Assembly (NCBI RefSeq): GCF_022179305.1
Contig: NZ_BPQP01000049.1
Span: 1-64,000, forward strand
Length of the DNA stretch: 64,000 bases
Direction of reading: 5' to 3'
From: Methylobacterium iners
Lineage (GTDB): Bacteria > Pseudomonadota > Alphaproteobacteria > Rhizobiales > Beijerinckiaceae
The notes under the pieces are model-generated. The model made no database searches. It saw only the letters and a list, made by a program, of their open reading frames with translations, and was not told where the DNA came from. Made by a program: the position numbers and the translations under genes. Below are positions 51,055-64,000 of this stretch, piece after piece (within the stretch, counting starts at the first letter, position 1; each line of letters starts with the position of its first letter).

Positions 51055-54000
51055 ATGTCTGACGAGTATCATCGGCTCGCGACGGGCGACTTCACGCAGG
51101 ATTGGAGCGATACCGGCCTGATCACCCGTAACGACGATTGGACCGGCGTGCCCGCGATCGTGGGCTATCTCGGGGACATCAATTCCGGGACTCCAACCAA
51201 CGTCGATCCGCAGACGGTCACCGGCGAGAATCTCGGTACCGCCGACGTTATCGCCAACCAAACGAGCACGAACATCACCAACGGAGGCGTCGCCGAGTTC
51301 CAGATCTCGAACCCTGTCGTGGCCCTGCAGGGGTCCGGGACCGCCGATGCGCCGAGTCTCGTCATCCATCTCGACTCGACGAGCCATGAGAACATCGTCC
51401 TCGCGTTCAATGCGCGGGACCTCGACGGGTCGGCGGACAACGCAGTTCAGCCGATCGCCGTCCAGTACCGCCTCGGCGCCGCGGGAGCCTGGATCAACCT
51501 GCCCGCCGGCTACGTCGCCGATGCCACGCAGGGGCCGAGCGTTGCCGGGAGCGTTACCCCCGTCAGGGTGACGCTTCCGCCTGAGGCCTCCGACCAGCCC
51601 CAGCTTCAGGTCCGGATCCTCACCACCAACGCGGTCGGCAACGACGAGTGGGTCGGCGTCGACGACATCCGGGTCACCAGCACACCCAGGGAAGACGAGC
51701 CAGCGACGCAGGTCTCGATCGGCGACGTCTCGGTCGACGAGGCGGCCGGCACCGCGACCTTCACGGTGTCGCGCTCGAACGATGCAAGCGCCTTCTCGCT
51801 CGACTACGCGACGCAGGGCAACACCGCGACCGCCGGAAGCGATTTCACCGCTGCCGCCGGCCAGCTCACCTTCGCGGCGGGCGGCCCGCTCACGCAGATC
51901 GTCACGGTCGCGATCACGAACGACGCCCTCGTGGAGGAGAACGAGACCTTCAGCCTCGCGCTGTCGAACCTCACGCCCCTCTCCGGTCAGGCCGTCATCA
52001 CCGATCCGACGGCAACCGGCACGATCGTCAGCGACGACATCCAGTTCGCCCGCATCAGCGAGGTCCAGGGCAGCGGCAGCGGAAGCCCGCTCGCCGGCCG
52101 CACCGTGACGATCGAGGCGATCGTCGTCGGCGATTTCCAGAACGGGGATGCCGATGGGCGACGCAACCTCGGGGGCTTCTACCTCCAGGAAGAAGCGTCC
52201 GACAGCGACGGCAACGCCCTGACCTCCGAAGGCATCTTCGTCTACGAGGGCTCGGGCAACCTGCGCGCGAACGTCAACGAGGGCGATCGCGTCCGGGTCA
52301 CCGGCACCATCACCGAGTTCAACGGCGAGACCCAGTTCGTCGTCAGCAGCGCCGCGGCGATCCAGGTCGTCGCGCCGGGCGCCGTCGCGGACGTGAGCAC
52401 CCTTGCGACCGTGCTCAACCTTCCCGCCGCGGGCGCGACCGGGTCCGTCACGGCCGGCTTCCAGCCCGACCTCGAGGCCTATGAGGGGATGCTCGTCACC
52501 ATCCCGCAGACCCTGACCGTCACCGAGCAGTTCAACCTCGATCGCTTCGGCGAGATCGAGCTCTACGCGGGCGAGGGCGACGGGCTCGCGGGCGCCATCG
52601 ACGAAACCGCGGGGAACCGCCCCTACTCGTACACGCAGACGAACGACCCGAGCGCCGCGGGCTACGCCGCGCATCTCCAGAGCATCGGCGCCCGCACGGT
52701 CGTCTACGACGACGGGCTCAACGCGCAGAATCAGCCGATCGAGAACCTCGACGGCTTCGACCCGGACGATGACGGCCTCGGCGTCTCCGCCGCCGACCCG
52801 ACCGAGCCGGGCTATGGCACCGCGACCGCGCCGCGCATGGGCGATACCGTGACCGACCTGACCGGCGTGCTCGGCTTCGGACCGGCCGGCGCCTACCGCC
52901 TGCGGGCGATCGATGACGGCGACAACACCTTCGTCGATGCCAGTCCCCGCCCGGCCGAGCCCGAGGATGTCGGGGGCACGCTCCAGATCGGAAGCTTCAA
53001 CGTCCTGAACTACTTCACGACCCTCAATGACGGCGACAACAGGACGGCGAACGGGCTCGAGCCGCGCGGTGCGAACGACGCGGCGGAATTCGAGCGTCAG
53101 ACCGACAGGCTGGTGACCGCGATCCTCGAACTCGACGCCGACGTCCTCGGTCTCGTGGAGATCGAGAACAACTTCATCGAGGGCTCACCGGGCAACGCGA
53201 TCGCCTACCTCGTCGACGCGCTCAACGAGGCCGCCGGCGAGGAGCTGTACGATTGGGTCCGCCCGGGCCAGAACTTCGTCGGCGGCGACGCCATCGCGGT
53301 CGGCTTCATCTACAAGCCGGGCGAGGTGCGGATCGCCAGGGACACGAACATCGCGATCCTCGACGACAGCGACGTCCGGGCCGATCTGCTCGCGCAGAGC
53401 TCGATCGGCCGCATCTTCAACGGCCCGGATACGAGCCGCGCCGCGCTCGCGGTGACCTTTGAGGAGATCTCGTCGGGCGAGCAACTCACGGCGGTGGCCA
53501 ATCACTTCAAATCGAAGAGCGGCACCGGCACCGGTGAGGATGCCGACGCGCGGGACGGGGCGGGTGCCTGGAACAACCAGCGCGAGCTCGCGGCCGAGGC
53601 GCTGAACGAGTGGCTCGCGACGAACCCGACGGGCTCCGACGACGGCGACCGGATGATCCTGGGCGACCTCAACGCCTATTTCGAGGAGAATCCGATCGAT
53701 ATCCTCGAAGAGGCGGGGTACGAGAACCTGCAGGAGCGCATCGAAGACCCCTACTCCTACGTCTTCGACGGGCAGGTCGGCTCCCTCGACTACATCCTGT
53801 CGAACGGGAGCTTGAGCGCGCAGGTCACCGGTATCACCGAGTGGCACATCAACGCCGACGAGGCCGACGCCCTCGACTACAACCTCGATTTCGGCCGCAA
53901 CGCCGCCTATTTCGACGGCTCGGTCGCGGCGCGCGTGTCCGATCACGACCCGTTGCTCGTCGGGCTCGATCTCGGCAACGCGACGCGCACGGCCTTCGGG

Positions 54001-54432
54001 AGCTTCCGATCCGACAACTTCACCGACGCGACGTCGAGGGCGACGACGTACTATGCGGGGATCGGCAACGACGTCGTGCGCGGCCTTGACGGCGCCGACG
54101 TGCTCTTCGGCGGCATCGGCCGGGATCAGCTCTTCGGCGGTTCGGGGCAGGATCGCCTGGCCGGCGAGCTTGGCAACGACGTCCTCAACGGGGGAGCAGG
54201 CGCGGACGTCTTCGCCTTCTCGGTCCTGGGCGGCCGTGACGTCATTGAGGACTTCCGGGCCTCCGAAGGCGACCGGCTGGACCTGGGCCGCGGGCTGTTC
54301 TTCATCGGTTCGCGCGAGATCGACACCGACGGACGGGACGGCGTGGACGCGACCGAGCTGCGGTTCATCGGCTCCTCGGTCACGCTCCTCGACGTGGTGA
54401 ACCTGAGCAATCCCGCCGACCTGTTCGCCTAG
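51055..54432 (+). CDS. secreted ExeM/NucH-type nuclease with Calx-beta and RTX repeats
   Basis: A 1,125-residue secreted protein. Order: an N-terminal beta-sandwich of unknown type (about 1-215), a Calx-beta domain (about 220-325, VDEAAGTATFTVSRSND), an OB-fold/YhcR-like domain (about 335-450, GRTVTIEAIVVGDFQ), an endonuclease/exonuclease/phosphatase domain (about 640-975; GSFNVLNYF, VLGLVEIENN, VANHFKSKSG, MILGDLNAYFE, SLDYILSNG, VSDHDPLLVG), and C-terminal RTX repeats (GNDVVRGLDGADVLFGG, LGNDVLNGGAGADVFAF). RTX proteins leave through a type I exporter and fold with calcium; no signal peptide is seen and no exporter is nearby. It probably degrades extracellular DNA, for nutrients or biofilm turnover. 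ATG 51055. Confidence 0.92.
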   Translation: MSDEYHRLATGDFTQDWSDTGLITRNDDWTGVPAIVGYLGDINSGTPTNVDPQTVTGENLGTADVIANQTSTNITNGGVAEFQISNPVVALQGSGTADAPSLVIHLDSTSHENIVLAFNARDLDGSADNAVQPIAVQYRLGAAGAWINLPAGYVADATQGPSVAGSVTPVRVTLPPEASDQPQLQVRILTTNAVGNDEWVGVDDIRVTSTPREDEPATQVSIGDVSVDEAAGTATFTVSRSNDASAFSLDYATQGNTATAGSDFTAAAGQLTFAAGGPLTQIVTVAITNDALVEENETFSLALSNLTPLSGQAVITDPTATGTIVSDDIQFARISEVQGSGSGSPLAGRTVTIEAIVVGDFQNGDADGRRNLGGFYLQEEASDSDGNALTSEGIFVYEGSGNLRANVNEGDRVRVTGTITEFNGETQFVVSSAAAIQVVAPGAVADVSTLATVLNLPAAGATGSVTAGFQPDLEAYEGMLVTIPQTLTVTEQFNLDRFGEIELYAGEGDGLAGAIDETAGNRPYSYTQTNDPSAAGYAAHLQSIGARTVVYDDGLNAQNQPIENLDGFDPDDDGLGVSAADPTEPGYGTATAPRMGDTVTDLTGVLGFGPAGAYRLRAIDDGDNTFVDASPRPAEPEDVGGTLQIGSFNVLNYFTTLNDGDNRTANGLEPRGANDAAEFERQTDRLVTAILELDADVLGLVEIENNFIEGSPGNAIAYLVDALNEAAGEELYDWVRPGQNFVGGDAIAVGFIYKPGEVRIARDTNIAILDDSDVRADLLAQSSIGRIFNGPDTSRAALAVTFEEISSGEQLTAVANHFKSKSGTGTGEDADARDGAGAWNNQRELAAEALNEWLATNPTGSDDGDRMILGDLNAYFEENPIDILEEAGYENLQERIEDPYSYVFDGQVGSLDYILSNGSLSAQVTGITEWHINADEADALDYNLDFGRNAAYFDGSVAARVSDHDPLLVGLDLGNATRTAFGSFRSDNFTDATSRATTYYAGIGNDVVRGLDGADVLFGGIGRDQLFGGSGQDRLAGELGNDVLNGGAGADVFAFSVLGGRDVIEDFRASEGDRLDLGRGLFFIGSREIDTDGRDGVDATELRFIGSSVTLLDVVNLSNPADLFA

Positions 54433-54447
54433 CAGGAGTTGCCGAGG

Positions 54448-54480
54448 CCGGAGCGGTGGAGGGTTCCTCCGCCGCTCCGG
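54448..54480. terminator. hairpin between the nuclease gene and the convergent kinase gene
   Basis: CCGGAGCGG (54448-54456) pairs with CCGCTCCGG (54472-54480), and inside it GGAGG (54458-54462) with CCTCC (54466-54470), leaving a GTT loop. It lies 15 bp after the nuclease stop and 18 bp before the opposite stop, so it may end both transcripts. No T-run. Confidence 0.65.
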
Positions 54481-54498
54481 CACGCCGCGCGTCGACGA

Positions 54499-56625
54499 TC
54501 ACGACTCGGACGAGACGAGCTTCGCCAGGGGCCTTCGCGTCAGGTGGAAGGCCTGCTCGATGGCGGCGGCGAGGTCCCTCGCCCGGAAGGGTTTCGAGAG
54601 ACGCGGGATGTCGTGGGCGTTCCCATTCTCCTCGATGTCGGCGAACCCGCTTGCCAGGACCATCGGGAGCCCCGGCTGCAACGTCTTCAGCCTGCCGATC
54701 AGCTCCAGACCCTTCATGCCGGGCATCGCCTGGTCCGTGATCAGAAGATCGATTCCTGCGCTGTCCATGGAGAAGCGCTGCAGCGCCTGAGACCCTGACT
54801 CCGCCTCGATGACCACGTGCCCCATGTCCTCGAGCATCGCGGTCGTACCGTTCCTGACGAGGGCGTCGTCATCGACGACCATGATCAGCAGGGAGGCGAT
54901 GGCGGGATCGGCCGTCCCGTAGCCCTCATCGTCGATGATCGGAAGAAGGGCGTCGTCGGGCAGCCGATCGGCCTGCGGCAGCCAGAGGTGCACGGTCGTG
55001 CCGAGGCCGACGCGGCTCGACACCTTCATCGCTCCGCCGAGCTGCGCGGCGAGGCCGTGCACCATCGACAGGCCGAGGCCAGTGCCTTTTCCGGGCCCCT
55101 TCGTCGTGAAGAAGGGCTCGCTCGCCCGGAGGAGGGTCTCCTCGTCCATCCCGATGCCGGAATCGCTGACTTCGATGCAGATGTAGTCGCCCGGCGCCAT
55201 CGCCTTCAGCGGGCCGGCGGCGTTCGGTGCCCGCTGCTCCTTGCGCGCGGACACACGCAGGGACCCGCCGCGCGGCATCGCGTCCCGCGCATTCACGGCA
55301 AGGTTCAGGATCGCGAGTTCGAGCTGGTTCGCGTCGGCCTGGACCGGGGGCAGCAGCTCGGAGATCGCGACGTCGATCTGGATCTCGGGGCCGAGCGAGC
55401 GCTCCAGCAGATCCTGCATGCCCTGGATCAGGCGGGCCACGTCGACCGATTGCGGCCTCAGCTCCTGGCGCCGCGCGAAGGCGAGGAGGCGCTGGGTCAG
55501 GGCCGCGCCGCGCTCCGCGCCCTGCACGGCGTTGTCGAGCAGGCGATGAGCGCGATCGTCGTTGGCGGGAAGGCGCTTCTTGAGGAGTTCGAGGCTCCCC
55601 AGGACGGCCATGAGCAGGTTGTTGAAGTCGTGCGCGACGCCGCCGGTGAGGTGGCCGATCGTGTCGACCTTCTGCGCCTCGAAGAGCTGCGCGAGCGCGA
55701 CCTCGCGTTCGCGGGTCCGCTCCTCGACGAGCTGTTCCAGCTCCTCGTTCTGCTGCTGAAGGCCTTCCTCCGCCCGGCGCCGTTCGGTGATGTCGTGCAT
55801 CACGCCGCTCAGACGGATCGGCTGCCCGAGCGCGTCGTGCGAGGGCGCGCCGGCCGCGATGCACCAGCGCATCTCCCCGTCCGGGCGCAGGATACGGAAC
55901 TCGCAGTGGTAGGGCAGGCCGTCCTGTGCGGCGTCGCGGCCGGTGCGCCGGATCCTTTCGAGGTCGTCGGGATGGATCAGGGGCTCGACGCTCTCCGAGC
56001 AGAGCCGGAAGCCCTCCGGGTCGACGCCGAAGATCCGGTATTGGCCCTCGTCCCAGTGGATCTCGCCGGTCAGGAGGTCCCATTCCCAGGAGCCCATCCG
56101 GCCAGCGGCCAGGGCGAGGCTGCGGCGCTGCTCGCTCTCCTGCAGCCGCGCCGCCGTCGCCGCGAGCGCCGCGGTCCGCTCGGCGACGCGCTCCTCGAGT
56201 CCGGCATTGAGCTGCTCCAGCTCGCGCGTCTTGCGGTGCAGCTCGACGAAGACCTTGGCCTTGGCCCGCAGGACCTCCGGGATCACCGGCACCGGCACGT
56301 AATCGACCGCGCCGGCCTCGTAGCCGCGCAGCCGGTCGAACTCGCTGACCTGGACCGCCGACACGAAGATCAGGGCGGTCTTCTGGAAGCGGGGATGCTC
56401 GCGGATCATCGTCGCGAGCTCGAACCCGTCGAGCTCGGGCATGCAGACGTCGATGAGTACCAGGGCGACGTCGTTCTTCAGGAGGTAGGTCAGCGCCTCG
56501 CGCGCCGAGCTCGCCTTGATCAGGTTCTCGCCGAGCTCGCTGAGGATGACCTCATAGCTCAACAGCTTCGCCGGCTGATCGTCGACGAGCAGGATGTTGA
56601 CGGGATCGGGTTGGGACGGGTGCAC
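54499..56625 (-). CDS. hybrid histidine kinase REC-PAS-HisKA-HATPase-REC
   Basis: A 708-residue cytoplasmic protein: N-terminal receiver with Asp59 in LVLIDVCMPELDG, a coiled coil (TRELEQLNAGLEERVAERTA), a PAS domain (about 170-285, with FRILRPDGEMRWCIAAGAPS), HisKA with His332 in TGGVAHDFNNLLMAV, HATPase with NLAVNARDAMPRGG and GTGLGLSMVHGL, and a C-terminal receiver with Asp631 in DLLITDQAMPGMKG. It has no membrane segment. It starts 21 bp after the end of the poly-HAMP kinase gene, so the two are almost certainly one operon, and the receivers of the larger protein may pass phosphate to it or receive it (inference). Confidence 0.94.
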   Translation of the reverse strand: MHPSQPDPVNILLVDDQPAKLLSYEVILSELGENLIKASSAREALTYLLKNDVALVLIDVCMPELDGFELATMIREHPRFQKTALIFVSAVQVSEFDRLRGYEAGAVDYVPVPVIPEVLRAKAKVFVELHRKTRELEQLNAGLEERVAERTAALAATAARLQESEQRRSLALAAGRMGSWEWDLLTGEIHWDEGQYRIFGVDPEGFRLCSESVEPLIHPDDLERIRRTGRDAAQDGLPYHCEFRILRPDGEMRWCIAAGAPSHDALGQPIRLSGVMHDITERRRAEEGLQQQNEELEQLVEERTREREVALAQLFEAQKVDTIGHLTGGVAHDFNNLLMAVLGSLELLKKRLPANDDRAHRLLDNAVQGAERGAALTQRLLAFARRQELRPQSVDVARLIQGMQDLLERSLGPEIQIDVAISELLPPVQADANQLELAILNLAVNARDAMPRGGSLRVSARKEQRAPNAAGPLKAMAPGDYICIEVSDSGIGMDEETLLRASEPFFTTKGPGKGTGLGLSMVHGLAAQLGGAMKVSSRVGLGTTVHLWLPQADRLPDDALLPIIDDEGYGTADPAIASLLIMVVDDDALVRNGTTAMLEDMGHVVIEAESGSQALQRFSMDSAGIDLLITDQAMPGMKGLELIGRLKTLQPGLPMVLASGFADIEENGNAHDIPRLSKPFRARDLAAAIEQAFHLTRRPLAKLVSSES

Positions 56626-56646
56626 CGAGAGGTTACTCCTGGGACC

Positions 56647-63054
<6,408 letters not shown>

Positions 63055-63429
63055 CGGGTTCCTCCCGCCGGCCTGTCCCACGGCCAGCTTGGAATCGGTA
63101 TAGCTTGTCCGGACGGGGAAGGTGCAAGTTATTCTGGTCCCCGAGTTGATGCGCAGCATCGCCCAGCGTGGGACAAGAAGCGGCAGAGGGGAGTTGAGAG
63201 CGAGCACTCCGCGTCCCGGCCTGCGAGCTTTGCGGGTGCACCGAATTTTTCAATGAAGGCTACCGATACCTTGCCGAACGCATAGGAAGCGCCCGCGACG
63301 TCATGCAACCGATGATGGTTCTCGGCGAACTGGCGGCTTAAGGAACAGAGCGCAGCACTCGCGCCCCAGGACCTGAGCCGGGCCAAATCCCCAGATGACG
63401 AGGTCGTACTCTTCGGAGGACGATGCGGC
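63055..63429. other. gene-free stretch between the poly-HAMP kinase and the transglycosylase gene
   Basis: It must hold the promoter of the poly-HAMP kinase operon on the minus strand. The ribosome site GGGAGGA lies at 63060-63067. A clear pair of hexamers was not found and no dyad of note is seen. Confidence 0.45.
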
Positions 63430-64000
63430 CTAACGCGCCCCGCGCTGGAAATCGCTCTCGATGAGGAGCGCGCTCTTGCCCTCCAGGCGGTGGCGGTAGA
63501 CCTGCAGGTTCTCCATCACCCGCTGCACGTAGTTGCGCGTCTCCGTGAAGGGGATGCGCTCGACCCAGTCGATCGGGTCGACGCCCGGCCGGCGCGGATC
63601 GCCGTAGGCGTCGATCCACTTCTTCACGTTGCCGCCGCCGGCATTGTAGGAGGCGAAGGCGAGGATGTAGGAGCCGCGCCAATCCTCCATCAGCTCGCCG
63701 AGATGCGCGTGGCCGAGGCGGGCGTTGTAGGCCGGGTCGCTGGTGAGGCGGTCCTGGTCGTAGGGCGCGCTGACGCGACGCGCGGTGCGCTGGGCGGTCG
63801 CCGGCATCATCTGCATCAGGCCGCGCGCCCCGACGCTCGATTGCGCGCGGGGATCGAACTGGCTCTCCTGCCGGGCGATGGCGAAGACAAGTGCCTTCTC
63901 GACGAGCGGCACCGCGGCGGAGGCCTCGTAGGCCGGGATGCCGATGGTTGGGTAGGCGTGGGCATCGAGCGGCAGGCCGCGCTGCACGGCGAGCTTGCCG
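63430..64000 (-). CDS. soluble lytic murein transglycosylase, N-terminus outside the window
   Basis: The frame is open to the right edge, so the gene starts beyond it. The visible 190 residues are the C-terminal catalytic SLT domain: catalytic Glu in FAIARQESQFDPRAQSSVGARG, GLMQMMPATAQRTA, ILAFASYNAGGGNVKKW and RNYVQRVMENLQVYRHRL. This is the Slt70-type arrangement with a long helical N-terminal part to be expected upstream. It cleaves the glycan strand of peptidoglycan with formation of anhydro-muropeptides in the periplasm. Confidence 0.9.
   Translation of the reverse strand, partial: GKLAVQRGLPLDAHAYPTIGIPAYEASAAVPLVEKALVFAIARQESQFDPRAQSSVGARGLMQMMPATAQRTARRVSAPYDQDRLTSDPAYNARLGHAHLGELMEDWRGSYILAFASYNAGGGNVKKWIDAYGDPRRPGVDPIDWVERIPFTETRNYVQRVMENLQVYRHRLEGKSALLIESDFQRGAR

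Overview
The window is a high-GC (roughly 70% by eye) chromosomal segment of an alphaproteobacterium of the Hyphomicrobiales (Rhizobiales). The gene content points to Methylobacterium or a close relative: a CcrM GANTC methylase, a CpdR-type receiver, the lptC-lptA-lptB-rpoN-hpf-ptsN block, an F0 operon with both b and b' subunits, PHB genes phaA/phaB/phaR, a PQQ-type sorbosone dehydrogenase homologue and a dispersed 150-bp intergenic repeat. The organism assignment is inferred from these families; no search was run. No rRNA, tRNA, CRISPR, prophage or insertion sequence was recognised. Most of the window is dense core chromosome with small decayed or accessory patches.

Layout. 0-5 kb: end of a nitroreductase, an acyl-CoA synthetase, slyX, then a two-gene operon of a GGDEF-EAL protein and a stand-alone BLUF photoreceptor. 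5-13 kb: polA, a HepT/MntA pair, a secreted sorbosone-dehydrogenase-like protein, a cupin, and two broken genes (an EamA transporter with a nonsense codon and a glycerophosphodiesterase with two frameshifts). 12.8-17.7 kb: phaB, phaA and divergent phaR, rpmF, and three copies of one intergenic repeat. 17.7-24.4 kb: RNase D, the LPS transport genes, sigma-54, hibernation factor and EIIA-Ntr. 24-31 kb: YdcF-like protein, ftsEX, a zinc-ribbon protein, hpt, cpdR, a CinA-like protein, an apparent sfsA remnant, a cupin and an FkbM methyltransferase. 31-37.6 kb: a secreted Ser/Asn-repeat protein, a DUF6065 protein, a two-component system, an alpha/beta hydrolase and an ABC-2 exporter. 37.7-40.6 kb: the F0 operon atpI-B-E-B'-F with a clear promoter and terminator. 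40.7-50.6 kb: a DsbA-like protein, dciA, mutY, ccrM, a small RlpA-like protein, a PHA-system protein, an ABC-F ATPase, a BON/OmpA protein and a small membrane-protein gene with an amber codon. 51-54.4 kb: a large secreted RTX nuclease of the ExeM/NucH type. 54.5-63 kb: two adjacent hybrid histidine kinases, one a 2,135-residue protein with eleven 92-residue poly-HAMP units. 63.4 kb to the edge: a lytic transglycosylase.

Functional themes. Second-messenger and phosphorelay signalling (BLUF with GGDEF-EAL, poly-HAMP kinase with REC-PAS-HK-REC kinase, HK/RR pair), cell-cycle control (CcrM, CpdR, a CtrA-box-like site), envelope biogenesis (Lpt, FtsEX, RlpA, OmpA, Slt) and PHB storage. The least ordinary items are the bacterial poly-HAMP kinase, whose repeat unit matches that of fungal group III (Nik1/Os-1) kinases, the light/c-di-GMP gene pair, the OmpA domain split by a long insert, and four decayed genes that automated gene calling would miss or truncate.
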